Shown here: positions 11,885 through 21,300 of the stretch, piece by piece
How positions within the stretch are numbered: position 1 is the first letter of the stretch
Layout of the letters: each line of letters opens with the position of its first letter
Source of the DNA: Lepidodermella squamata
Lineage: Eukaryota > Gastrotricha
DNA length: 64,000 nt
Reading direction: 5' to 3'
NCBI GenBank assembly: GCA_047495785.1
Contig: JBLDXI010000025.1
Coordinates: forward strand, 2,108,001 to 2,172,000
Notes under the pieces: model-generated
The model's input: the letters and a program-made list of their open reading frames with translations, nothing else
Database searches by the model: none
What the model was told of the DNA's origin: nothing
Program-made: the position numbers and the translations under genes

Positions 11885-13923
11885 ATGGAAGTGGACGCGA
11901 GACGTGTGGCATGCAAGGCATTAAACCTTCAAAAAAAGTATAACCTATGTTATCAACCTGTATGTTGTTTCAGATATGCGGGAAATCTGTTGTGAAGCGC
12001 AAAAACTATTATCCAGGGCAATGCTCGGCGTGTCAGGTAACGAGGAAACAAGATGGAGATGGCGCTTTTAACCAATTCATTTCAGAAATTTTTCACACGG
12101 CAGTCTTCGAGGCGCTATGAATTTCAGTGTGTTACTGGCAGCAATAATTGCAAAATCCCTCCAGGAAAAACACGCGGTTGTTGCACTCGCTGCCGTCTTG
12201 AAAAGTGCTTCGCTTTGCGCTTCCGCTCAGGTATACTATCTACTGACTATTGCGTTTGGTACATAATATATCAGTCTGATTAGGATTGAAAAAGACCGAC
12301 GATAACCATTCTGGTTACGAATCAGAGACAAAAGTTGTTGGGATCACTGCGGATAGCTGTACATCAACGATACCAGACAGTCCAGATCTTGTCCATCTCG
12401 GAATAGTTGAGAAAGCAACAAAAAACTCAATTATTGGGCTCACCTTTATGCATGGCTTACATGCAGTAAGCTAAATGAGTATGCTTATATATTACAATTT
12501 ATTCTCTTTTCGTCTCTAATTCAGTTTCCGCTGCGAAGAAGGAATGTTCCTTATGATGATATCACAGCTTTGAAATCGGAATTTTCTAGCGATCAGCTCC
12601 GAGTCTTTAACGATTCAGGCATTATATTTGCACAGTACATGAAAGGTAGTTGCTAAATTTTGTTAGTTTCGCATCAAGAGGGGCAGGGCAGGGGGAGAAT
12701 AAAGGAGCAAACTGCAATACGAATATCAGCTCATCTGGGGTATGTTACTCGCCCGCGATTGCTTGCCAAGAGGCGAGCATCGATTGAAAACTGATGACAT
12801 ACACAACGATACTGCGTCAAATGATCGAGGCGTTTTCGTATTTCGTGGAAAATTATTTCGCCAGCTGATAGTAGCGCCAGCAGATGACAATCGGTGCTTA
12901 TAGTCATTTTCCAAAGTTCAGAATGATGATCCGCTGCGATTGAAGAAAACATTATCTCTTGCAGAAGCCTTTGAAATTTCTGACCGCGAGTGGCCACAAA
13001 ACGCCGCAAATGGTTGGGCTGAAACTTCAATCGCTTTCGAGTCGCAAAAAAGCGATAACAATGCGCTTTCCATCAACAAAGCCATCTATCCCCAATTTCT
13101 AGCTGCTTTCCCTGAGTTAGAGGTAAATCTATTCATCGCCCCTTTCGTTCCGCAGGGAAACATAAAAGAATGCCATTCAAAATAATAAAGATTCGTGACC
13201 AGATTGGAACACCAGAAAAAATATCACCCTAATAACTAATTTATCTGCCGAAAGCATGAAGTCAGTTTCGGTATCTGAATTCACGCTTTCAGTAAATATA
13301 TGTAACTGCATTTTTGTTCATGAATTAGGGTGATTTTGGACATGAATTCAGATAAATGTTGAAAACTCGTGAATTAGGAAGCTCACAGGTCCCTAATTGA
13401 GGGGATTTCACAAGCTTAAAGTCCGATTTTTTCATCACCCAAATTAGGGTAATTTTTCTCTGGTGAAATGATCTATTGACTTCATACGTCCTAAAACAAT
13501 TATTCTGTAAATTCGATAAAACGAGTATTTTTCTGTCTCCTTTGCAGCCTTTGGTTATGTGGTCGCAGGAGCTATCGCACGTGCTAAATGGCTGGCAACC
13601 GACAATGCCCGAATTCGCTCTATTCCTGTGCTACCTGTTTTTTAGGGGTAAGCGCCAAATTAATCATCACTCCTCACTATCCTCACTAATCATCACTATA
13701 CACAGCATCTAAGACTCACGCATTGGTTAGACTATCAAACGTACTGCAGAAATCGCTGTTCATGCATTGCGCTGCCGGCCAGACAGGAAGTCAGTGGCAG
13801 GCCTACGTCGAAAGGGCAATTACTATTATGGACCAAGCCGCAGCGTATAGAAGATTAATTCATAAGAGTGCTGAGGGTCGCTCAAGTTCTTGGTTGCGAA
13901 ACATTAAGCTGCCAATTTACTAA
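11885..13923 (+). CDS. nuclear receptor gene C (subfamily S1)
   Basis: Exons: 11885-11917, 11974-12036, 12086-12230, 12284-12465, 12525-12645, 12965-13122, 13548-13647, 13706-13923 (339 aa). DNA-binding domain, residues 10-73: finger 1 cysteines 10, 13, 28, 31; finger 2 cysteines 47, 54, 65, 68. P-box region is CSACQKFFTRQ, and RCRLEKC ends the domain. Hinge and helix 1 span residues 81-141 (NSIIGLTFMHGLHA). Ligand domain, residues 142-339, includes FAQYMK|EAFEISDREW, QELSHVLNGWQPTMPEFALF and a last helical exon 8. Intron 1 has a GC donor (AAG|GCATTA). Intron 6 carries an inverted-repeat element (13,209-13,465). An AATAAA lies at 13,959. All joins keep frame. A conserved AF-2 helix is not obvious at the C-terminus. 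Confidence 0.85.
13209..13465. mobile_element. ACACCAGAA-end inverted-repeat element in intron 6 of gene C
   Basis: It starts ACACCAGAAAAAATATCACC and ends in an imperfect inverse, GGTAATTTTTCTCTGGTG. Internal features include a CGAAAGCATGAA / TTTCGGTATCTGAATT hairpin and CCCTAATTGAGGGGATTTCA. The same element lies in the same intron of gene O (58,238-58,461). Non-coding. Confidence 0.8.
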
Positions 13924-14513
13924 TTCCAGATAAAGTCTATTTTTGTGACATCCTAGTTAATAAAAAGTGGTTTATTTGAGTTCCAGTTATATCCGCTGTT
14001 ACATTTACTTTGAATTTGTCCAACTAACTAACGGAGTTTTAGGAAGACAGAAGTGCAGAAGTCGATACTGACATGCTACTGGCAGAAGATATGAGAAGCT
14101 CCGCCAGTAAAAGGCCCAAATAATCAACATTGTTTTTTAAGGTGGTTTTACTAGCCGCGCCGCCCTATTATCATCAGAACTGGTATTTTCGACCGTTCTG
14201 GCGTTTTCGACGTGAGGATACTTCAGCTTCCATCTACGATGCTGCCGTAAGTTTCAGAGGCAATGCTTGATGCCCGTAATTCATTTGTCACTTTCACAGC
14301 GTTAAGTTCTTGTCTATGTGTATGTACCTAGCCTATGTCTACCTCGTACCTTGTAACTTGCCTCAAGTTTGCTGTGAAAATTATTAGAAGTTGTTGAGAT
14401 TAATTCGAAAAATTGTAATTTGACGATGAAAATTGATGCAATTGTGGTGATGGTGTAATATTATAGGCAAAATTGTCTCATTTCATTATTAGACCAAGAT
14501 TTGATAAAGCTTG
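13924..14513. other. spacer downstream of gene C
   Basis: It contains the gene C polyadenylation signal (AATAAA, 13,959-13,964). Nothing else is recognised. Confidence 0.4.
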
Positions 14514-14640
14514 GACTACAACTTGGAGGTTGCCATTGGCAAGACCATGATGTCAAAAGAGCTATTAATTGCTATTAAGGAAGAGGCCGCAGTGTACAGG
14601 CCAACTTATCTGAAAAATGCAGAGGATCGATTTTTTTGGT
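14514..14640 (+). pseudogene. ghost exon 8 of a nuclear receptor
   Basis: The stretch GGTTGCCATTGGCAAGACCA, then TGTCAAAAGAGCTATTAA, then GCCGCAGTGTACAGGCCAAC and GAAAAATGCAGAGGATCG matches the middle of exon 8 of the intact genes (QWQDHV.RAI...AAAYR.TF.KKAEDR). There is a frameshift in the middle, no splice acceptor and no upstream exons. Confidence 0.7.
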
Positions 14641-14705
14641 TTGATTTTTTTCTGCAATCATGAAATATGAAATGTAGCGGTAAGTGAACACCCTTCTGCC
14701 ATCTA

Positions 14706-14777
14706 GCCGAGGTGGCTTAGTTGGGAGAGCGGTAGACTGAAGATTTAAAGGTCCCTGGTTCGATCCCGGGTCTCAGC
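14706..14777 (+). tRNA. tRNA-Phe(GAA), degenerate
   Basis: It folds as a tRNA with the CTGAAGA anticodon loop (GAA, phenylalanine), an A-box-like TGGCTTAGTTGGGA and a perfect T arm (CCTGG TTCGATC CCGGG). It differs from a normal animal tRNA-Phe by a C-A mismatch in the acceptor stem and a G-A mismatch at the top of the anticodon stem, so it may be a decaying copy. No CCA is encoded. Confidence 0.65.
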
Positions 14778-14951
14778 GTGCCGTTGGCCTAATCTAATTG
14801 TCATGCTAGAAGCCCACTGGGGTTTTCTATCGCAGGTTAGTCTAGGAGTTTGATTGTCGCTTCGGGTGCGAGAGGTCAAACGGGCCCACTCTTTTTTTCT
14901 TGAAAATGTATTGAAAAAGTATCACATGATCTAGGCATTTAATTTTATATC

Positions 14952-15024
14952 TCCCTGATGGTCTAGTGGTTAGGATTCCGCGCTCTCACCGCGGCGGCCC
15001 GGGTTTTCGATTCCCGGTCAGGGA
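14952..15024 (+). pseudogene. tRNA-Glu(CTC)-like, expanded T loop
   Basis: The body is that of tRNA-Glu: TCCCTGATGGTCTAGTGG, anticodon loop CTCTCAC (CTC) and a matching TCAGGGA end. The anticodon stem is compensated (CCGCG/CGCGG). The T loop is 9 nt (TTTTCGATT) instead of 7, which would distort the elbow. It is probably a pseudogene. Confidence 0.65.
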
Positions 15025-15229
15025 AAGTTTTGCTTTGAAGTCAGAGAGAGTTTTTTGCAAAAATCACTGCTTGCAAAAAATCGAGCAAGGCTCAGGGGGA
15101 CCGAACATGCAATCTCCTGCTAACTGGGCAGACACTCAATTACTAAGCTACTTTCCCTTTTGACTTAGATAGCCATTCAGTCCCAAATTTAAGCTGCCGA
15201 AGCAAAAGATTCGTGGCAAAAAATCTTTT

Positions 15230-15301
15230 GTAGGATAAGGTTGCCGATCCCGTTGCCTCTCGCTTGTGAAGCTAGCGCTCTACCATTTGAGCTAATACCC
15301 C
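15230..15301 (-). pseudogene. tRNA-Ala-like body with a CAC anticodon
   Basis: On the minus strand it reads GGGGTATTAGCTCAAATGGT, the 5' half of tRNA-Ala, but the anticodon loop is TTCACAA (CAC, a valine anticodon). The acceptor stem has two mismatches and the T stem does not pair (ACGGG against ACCTT). It is a decayed tRNA-Ala derivative rather than a functional valine tRNA. Confidence 0.55.
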
Positions 15302-15380
15302 TTGTATTTGAGTCTATATTTAACGAAAGTATTCTCAACAATAACGTAAAATTAGCAGTAAGTTTTTGAAAAGCTTGCGC

Positions 15381-15455
15381 CCTTCGGTAGACTCGAACCC
15401 CAGAAACTGCGATCAACTGCTCACGCGAGACCAGGGTTCGATTCCCTGCCAAGGA
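15381..15455 (+). pseudogene. tRNA remnant with intact T arm
   Basis: A perfect T arm (CAGGG TTCGATT CCCTG) and an acceptor 3' strand GCCAAGG can pair at five of seven positions with CCTTCGG at 15,381. The D and anticodon arms are not recognisable, so identity cannot be assigned. Confidence 0.45.
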
Positions 15456-15514
15456 ACTAGCTTTTTCCTCGATTTTAAAGCTGAACTATGCGTATTGGCC
15501 AAAAAATGTACTAC

Positions 15515-15587
15515 CGCCCGATGTGGGGCTCGAACCCACGACCCTGGGATTAAGAGTCCCATGCTCTACCGACTGAGCTAACCGGGC
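15515..15587 (-). tRNA. tRNA-Lys(CTT)
   Basis: Read on the minus strand it is a complete cloverleaf. The acceptor is GCCCGGT/ATCGGGC with one G-U pair; the D arm is TAGCTCAGTCGGTAGAGC. The anticodon loop is ACTCTTAAT, giving CTT (lysine, codon AAG), and the T arm contains GTGGGTTCGAGCCCCAC. It has no intron. It is the only tRNA of this small island that looks fully functional. Confidence 0.93.
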
Positions 15588-15772
15588 TGAGACTGAGACT
15601 GTACTGCTACATTTTATATTTCCTTACTGGTATTACTTCTGGATTCTGGAAAAGCAATCGCAGAAGAAATTAAATGTGCGCATCGCGTGCTCTTTGAACC
15701 AACCAATCACAGACTTGGAACCACCCGACCAATCAAATAAATGTGGATTCACTGGTTCCACTAAGGAATTTA
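15588..15772. other. spacer after tRNA-Lys
   Basis: No gene is recognised. It ends where the duplicated intergenic block begins. Confidence 0.4.
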
Positions 15773-16237
15773 GATTTTGAAGTCGCCAAGGGTTAGGTGT
15801 GGAGGAGCCCTCAGCAATCGGTCGCCGCTTGTCATCCGGCTGCTTCTTCTGGCAAGCGTCGCGGAAGACGCTCTTTCATTCTCGGCCTTCCAATAAAGTA
15901 TGGCACAGAAGATGACAGATGACAGCAATTGATGAAATAATAACACAGCTCTTGCAATATGGGCCATTTTTCCGCAATAATGTTTACGGTCCGGTTTTGG
16001 GCAGCTCTCACTGCTTCATTGCGTTTTTGAAATATAATATTCTCGCTTGAAAGGCTCTGCGCTCTGAGCGTGCATTTACGATCAATATTTCTCATGGTTC
16101 ATCAATTTTTTGCGAGTATCTATGTTAGCTGCGAAATAATAAGAGAACAGACTCGAACTCCTGATGAAAGTTTGCAAGGTCACTGACTACAATTTGTTAC
16201 TTCGAATGTTCAACATGAAATCTATCGTAAAGAGACG
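15773..16237. repeat. duplicated intergenic block, copy 2 (partner at 9703-10,250)
   Basis: It matches the block at 9703-10,250 nearly throughout and contains module 1 at 16,011-16,104 (CTGCTTCATTGCG to TTTACGATCAATATTTCTC). The next intact gene downstream is D, 2.4 kb away. Confidence 0.75.
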
Positions 16238-16287
16238 ATGTCAACGCGATTTGATGCTCATGTTTAAATTATATGATATTGCTGATA

Positions 16288-16510
16288 TTGATTTCTTTCA
16301 TATCGTTAGCGACGTTGAATAACTCGGATTTAGGCTTTTTTACATCCTTTGCAAGGTCACGGGTGACAAGTAAAAACCGGCTTTTTAACGCGAATGAAGA
16401 GGCAGGAATTTAGTCTTGCCCGCTATCATCTTGAAGTGGCAAACAAGCCCAAATCCGAGTTATTCAACGTTACTAACGATATCAGATCTAGCAACTTAAT
16501 TTGCAGATGC
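16288..16510 (+). pseudogene. relic of the gene A extra exon and following intron
   Basis: Bases 16,288-16,355 translate to an open SLATLNNSDLGFFTSFAR segment that ends AG|GTCACG. It matches LGALDKSNLGLFTSISR of the extra exon at 7749-7869. The following sequence, up to TTTGCAG at about 16,507, is a diverged copy of the gene A intron at 7870-8026. No flanking receptor exons remain. Confidence 0.55.
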
Positions 16511-16879
16511 GCAAAGGTTCTCTCTTCCCATGTGCCACAGAGACTGCTTTAAGATCTCTAATAAAGCCATTCATTCCCTTATTCGATCATTTACGCTAAT
16601 GAATTTTTTCAAATGCCCTCAAGGCCCCTCTTCAACATTTTGCGTAAATAAATTCCAGTTATGATTTTCTTTCTTTTGCGATGAGCGATGACATTGCTAA
16701 CTCATAAAATTGCTCATGAAACATAATACTACTTATTTGATAATTCCTAATACATACTCAATACTTACTCGTGAATGCCCAATTTTTGTTAAATTTTTTG
16801 TATTTCAAATATCATGGCAATAAAATTAGCGACTAAACAGCAACAATATCTGTTGAATTTCGCTCACATTATAAACACG

Positions 16880-17004
16880 CGGCCCGCTGTGTTCTTACAA
16901 TACAGTGGTAGCGGCGTGCCGGCGAGGGCCCAAGTCATGCGGCCCGCAGCGATGGAAAATTAGTTATAAAATGGTCCACTACGGAAAAAGGTTGAGAAGC
17001 ACTG
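16880..17004. mobile_element. possible hAT-type element end
   Basis: The stretch ends GGTTGAGAAGCACTG, the inverse of CAGTGCTTCTCAACC, which resembles the terminal repeat of hAT transposons (CAGTGGTTCTCAA in vertebrate families). Two GCGGCCCGC motifs lie inside. The other end was not identified, so the call is tentative. Confidence 0.3.
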
Positions 17005-17045
17005 ATAAATTATTAATAAAATAGAATATTTTCAACATTTGCGTC

Positions 17046-17120
17046 TAAGCTAAAGCACGTGCCACTATCAATTATTTTTGCATTTTCTCAATGAAAGCGA
17101 GTATGACCGTGCTTCTGAAC
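17046..17120 (+). promoter_or_regulatory. upstream module 2, copy preceding gene D
   Basis: Contains AAAGCACGTGCCACTATCAA, TTTTCTCAATGAAAGCGAG and GGCCCTAATTCAATTAAAAC. The same blocks occur upstream of genes G, H, I and N. The CACGTG hexamer is an E-box, but binding is not shown. Confidence 0.45.
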
Positions 17121-17240
17121 TAGGCCCTAATTCAATTAAAACTTGAAGTATGGATAGCTGCCTAATGCTTACTAATGTTTCTATCGCCGTTTATACACGA
17201 CGAAGGCGTTCGTTAATGCCATCAGTTTCTATCCTCTATC

Positions 17241-17477
17241 TTGAGACTCTTTTGTTGTTTAAGAAACGTAACGCGTTAATTCGAACTCCAAAGTTTCGGT
17301 TATGCTCGATAACCATCTTCAGGGATTAGTTAAATTAGTTAGTTAAATTTCGATTTAATTTCTTAACTAATCCCTGAAGATGGTTATCGAGCATAACCGA
17401 AACTTTGGAGTTCGAATTAACGCGTTACGTTTCTTAAACAACATTTACTCAAAGAAACTTGTAATTGAGACTCTTTT
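17241..17477. mobile_element. perfect 81-bp palindrome with 13-bp flanking direct repeats
   Basis: Arms 17,253-17,333 and 17,363-17,443 are exact reverse complements around a 29-bp centre. TTGAGACTCTTTT occurs at both 17,241-17,253 and 17,465-17,477, like a target-site duplication. The right arm contains CTGAAGA (17,374-17,380), a GGTTAT/ATAACC hairpin and GAAA (17,399-17,402), in the order of a hammerhead ribozyme core. Such motifs are known from Penelope-like retroelements. Non-coding. Confidence 0.6.
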
Positions 17478-18109
17478 TAGACAAATTTTACGTCGTAGGT
17501 ATTAAACCCTGTACCATAAGCCATAATTTTCGAAAATTGAATCGCCGGGAAATAGTTGACGAATTTCTGACAAGTGAGGTGGAAACAAGTCTGTCCCTCG
17601 ACAATGGGTTGGAAATAATCCGGATAAATATAGTCCATCATGGGGGAATATAGCGTTTCCCAGGTTATATTCGTTAAATTCTCATTTTCTTCGGTATTTC
17701 TCGCGGATGAGCGATCGAATATTCTACTAGGAAATTTTGCCTCCATCAATTTGCGAAATTAAAAATTGGTAGCGTAAATCATAGGATACGTATTTTCTGG
17801 GTCACTCCTGTTACAAAAATAAATTCTTATTTAAGAATTGGATAAATTCTTAATCCGTGGCCCGTGGCCATCTAAATTTGGTGAAGCAATGCTAAAAAAG
17901 TACCAACGTTCGGTTGGGTTGTCAAATATTCTTTTGATGATCAAATTCCTGACTACCAAATAGCATTAAATTCAATCAGATAATTTAATCATTCAAAAAT
18001 ATCAACGTATTGAAATATTTGACTGATTGACTACAGCCCTGAACACCCTTTAAGAGCTAGCCTCAGAGAACGACGTAGAATGAGGATTTTTTGATCCTCA
18101 CGAAACTAC

Positions 18110-18280
18110 TAAGAGCCCGGAATTAAAATGATATTTTCAGTGGAAATCTCGATCGATAAACTGGCAGTTTTTATATAAGAATGCGTCATCAGTTAGTTGT
18201 TAGCATATTATATAAAAACTGCCCTGTTTATCGATCGAGATTTCCACTGAAAATATCATTTTAATTCCGGGCTCTTAGTT
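18110..18280. mobile_element. inverted-repeat element with about 70-bp arms
   Basis: TAAGAGCCCGGAATTAAAAT at the left is inverted at the right. The arms pair through the ATTTTCAGTGGAAATCTCGA block and around GATCGATAAAC with one or two mismatches, enclosing about 35 bp. It lies about 250-420 bp upstream of the gene D start codon. There is no coding capacity. Confidence 0.65.
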
Positions 18281-18532
18281 TCTCCGTGAGTATCAAAAAA
18301 TCAACGCTTGTAAAAGAAGCAACCAAATAGAAGTCAACGAGCATCTCAAGGCTAATTTCGGGGCGTTCGCGTAATAAAATACTCCGAGTGAGCTAAAAAT
18401 AATACAAGCTACAAAAAAGCTATTGTGCATGCAAACAGTAGCAAAGATATTTTTAGAAGAGAATCATTACGCGAACATGCTCTTTCGATCTTTGCCTTCT
18501 TCTAAAAGGAATTTTTCGCATTTTTGATCGCT

Positions 18533-20260
18533 ATGGAAGCAAACGAGAGGCGCTCTGCTTGTAAGGTATGCTATTTTAAAACATCTGAATCGCCATCTTC
18601 TACGCTCTCCTTCACAGGTATGCGGCAAGTCTGTTCGGAAACGAAGAACCTATTTTCCCGGTCAGTGCTCAGCGTGTCAGGTACAGAAGATGTCAAGTAA
18701 AAATTAATCTTCCAGCTTTTCTTGTCCAGAAATTCTTCGCTCGACAAGCTTCAAGGCGCTATGAATTTCATTGTTTTACTGGCGGGAATAATTGCGAAAT
18801 CCTTCCAGGAAAAACACGCGGTTGCTGCACTCGCTGCCGTCTTGAAAAGTGCTTCGCTTTGCGCAGAAACTCAGGTTAAACATCTATGGGAGATATAAGT
18901 TTGTTAAATTCTATCTATTATTTTAGCACTGAAGAAAAGTAGGAATACGAATGCTCGTAACGAATCAGATACAACAGATATTGAGACCACTGATGATTGG
19001 ACATCGGCGATCCCGAGCAGTCCAGATCTCGTCGAACTCACAATGGTGGAGGAAGCCACAAAAACCTCAATTCTTGGGCTCACGTTTCTGCACAACTTTC
19101 ACGCGGTACGCTATATGCGATTCCTTATACTAACTAAATAGTCCTTTTCCGCCCCAAATTTAGTACCCGCTGGCAATGCGGAACGTTCCGTTTGATGACG
19201 TTGCAAAGTTAGCATTCGAATTTTCTACAGAGCATACTAGAATCTATAACGAAGTGGGCATAATATTTTCGAGGTTCTTGAAAGGTAAACCATTTTTTAT
19301 TTTGTTTTTGGGTTTAATATTCCATTTTACAGAGGCGTTCCACCTATCTGAGCGGGATTTGGCCCAAGCTGGCGCGACAGGGTGGCAATTAACCGCGCTA
19401 GCTTTCTCATCCCAATCCAGCAACGAGAAGCCATTGTCAATCAATGCTGCCCTCCTACCACAATTTCTCGCCATTTTCCCCGAGTTTGAGGTAATGCTCC
19501 AGTAATTTCACATACGTTTGACAGATAACGGAATAATTACGCTTAACAATTATTGCTTGAAAGTATTGCTTTTAGCTTTTTTTTTACTCAGGCATAAATA
19601 ACTGCTTTGAGAATATCACAATTTTGACAGTGTACAGGGTACCGTACCTCGAGAGGTCCAATAAGTCACCTCCCCCTTCCCCACTTCGAATATTTTACTT
19701 TATCCACTGGTGTTGATTTGTCCAAAATTGTTCACATGTTTCACCTCGCATTCCTCTGAAAAACGCGTGTTCTGCTAGCTTTTTCCACTATGTCATTTGG
19801 CGTCTTTAAAAAGTATCGCGAAAATCAGCCATTATTCGAGCCCCGGCGTCCTAGAATGCGTCATTTAAATGTACCTATTTCTGCTTTGTAGCCAGTCGTG
19901 TTGTGGGCACAGGAGCTTTCGCACGTTCTAAGCGGCTGGGAACCGACAATGCCTGAATTCGCTCTATTCCTCTGCTATCTGTTTTTTAGTGGTATGAGTA
20001 TTACTCCTCACACGAAGTTTTACTGATTTTCTTACGCAGCATCTAAAAATCTGTCATTGGTTCGGCTATCGAATGTACTGCAGAAATCGCTGGTCATGCA
20101 GTATGCTGCTTTGAGAAGAGGATGTGAGTCGCGCGACACGGGCTACATCGCAAGGGCCATTGCAATCATGAAGAAGTCTGCAGCTTACAGGCAACGATTC
20201 TATAAGAACGCAGAGGATCGCTCGGATTTCTGGATGCGAACCGCCGAGATATCATTCTAA
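18533..20260 (+). CDS. nuclear receptor gene D (subfamily S1)
   Basis: Exons: 18533-18565, 18618-18680, 18730-18874, 18927-19105, 19164-19284, 19333-19490, 19892-19991, 20040-20260 (339 aa). Finger 1 is VCGKSVRKRRTYFPGQCSAC; the helix is KFFARQASRR. Finger 2 is FHCFTGGNNC to GCCTRCRLEKC. Exon 5 begins YPLAMRNVPFDD, where most S1 paralogs have (F/L)PLRRRNVPYDD, and ends FSRFLK rather than FAQYMK. The ligand-domain core AFHLSERDLAQAGATGW and ELSHVLSGWEPTMPEFALF is normal. The exon 3 donor is GTTAAA. An AATAAA lies at 20,314. All splice phases match the family. The function is sequence-specific DNA binding in the nucleus; ligand and target are unknown. Confidence 0.85.
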
Positions 20261-20950
20261 TTTCCGATAGATACGTTTTCAAGTAGTTGCAGATCTTTTG
20301 TAAAATATTAGTAAATAAAAGCTGTTGGTTGATTTTCAACCTCCCGCTATCAACAGCCCTTTGCCCAGCTCTCAGTTTTATCAATACATCATTGCATGCT
20401 TACAGATTTGATATTGGCATTCCTCAGTGAATCCCGGACTAAAATGACCGAGTCAAATAATTGCTTATTTCTGTAATGGACGAATTTGATGTAAATTATG
20501 AAATGTAAGCCATACTTCAGCGATGTATGTTTACGGCTAAAAATGGTGGATGTTATCCGAAGGAAGCTGGTTTTCGTGATGTAATAGCAATGAATTCAGA
20601 AAACATCAACTCACAGAGAGCGAAGTAGACAGTATATCATTATCTTACAAATATAGCTTTAGGGCGAGTCAGTAGTTCTGGATTGGCTGAGACCTGATGT
20701 CATTTTTTTCTCCTGCGATCTTGGCATTGTGAAATCCCTGATAAGGCCCCTTTAAAGTTGTTTGAGGAATTTATCGAAGAAGATCCATGATTTAAGCCTT
20801 GGCTCTAACTAGGTAAACAATTAGCCATCAGCTATTGCTCTTGCAGCTCGTTTTGTCGTTGAGTCTCATGCACGCTCTAGTTCCCCTGAAATTTGTCTAA
20901 TATTTTTTGAAAAATCGATTCGATAATATCCTCGGACAACAAGATGCAGA

Positions 20951-21060
20951 TGGCAGGTTCAATATGAGCCATCTGTAATGTTGTAGCATATATGATAGAA
21001 AGGCTCTGAATGTGAAAGTATGATCAATAAATCCGCTTCATTTATTTCCTGCATGCAGTA
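20951..21060 (+). promoter_or_regulatory. upstream module 1, copy preceding gene E
   Basis: Blocks GGCAGGTTCAAT, TCTGTAATGTTG, AGAAAGGCTCTGAATGTG and TATGATCAATAAATCCGCTT appear in the family order. The copy is about 0.9 kb upstream of the gene E ATG. Confidence 0.45.
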
Positions 21061-21300
21061 CATATTACAGCTCGACTTCAAGATAACTCAACATCATAAC
21101 TCTATGCTCAGAGAGGGAGATTGCCTTACGATAATTTAACGACTTTCAGTATTTAATTGTGTGCAATGCAAGTGCCACTGCCATTCAATCTTCTCTCATC
21201 AATGAACACGAGCCCAACTCGACCAAGTAATTAAATTTGCTTGAAACACAGCAACATATCTGATCATTATATAAATATATATATAATATATATATATATA

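Noticed and set aside
13590-13600. CACGTG in exon 7 (TCGCACGTGCT) as a regulatory E-box
   Set aside because: It encodes the conserved Ser-His-Val of ELSHV and is constrained by protein coding, so it is no evidence for regulation.
15230-15301. Functional tRNA-Val(CAC)
   Set aside because: The body is tRNA-Ala type, the T stem does not pair and the acceptor has two mismatches; it is better read as a decayed copy.
21270-21300. AT dinucleotide tract as a promoter or origin
   Set aside because: It is a simple microsatellite with no other supporting signal.
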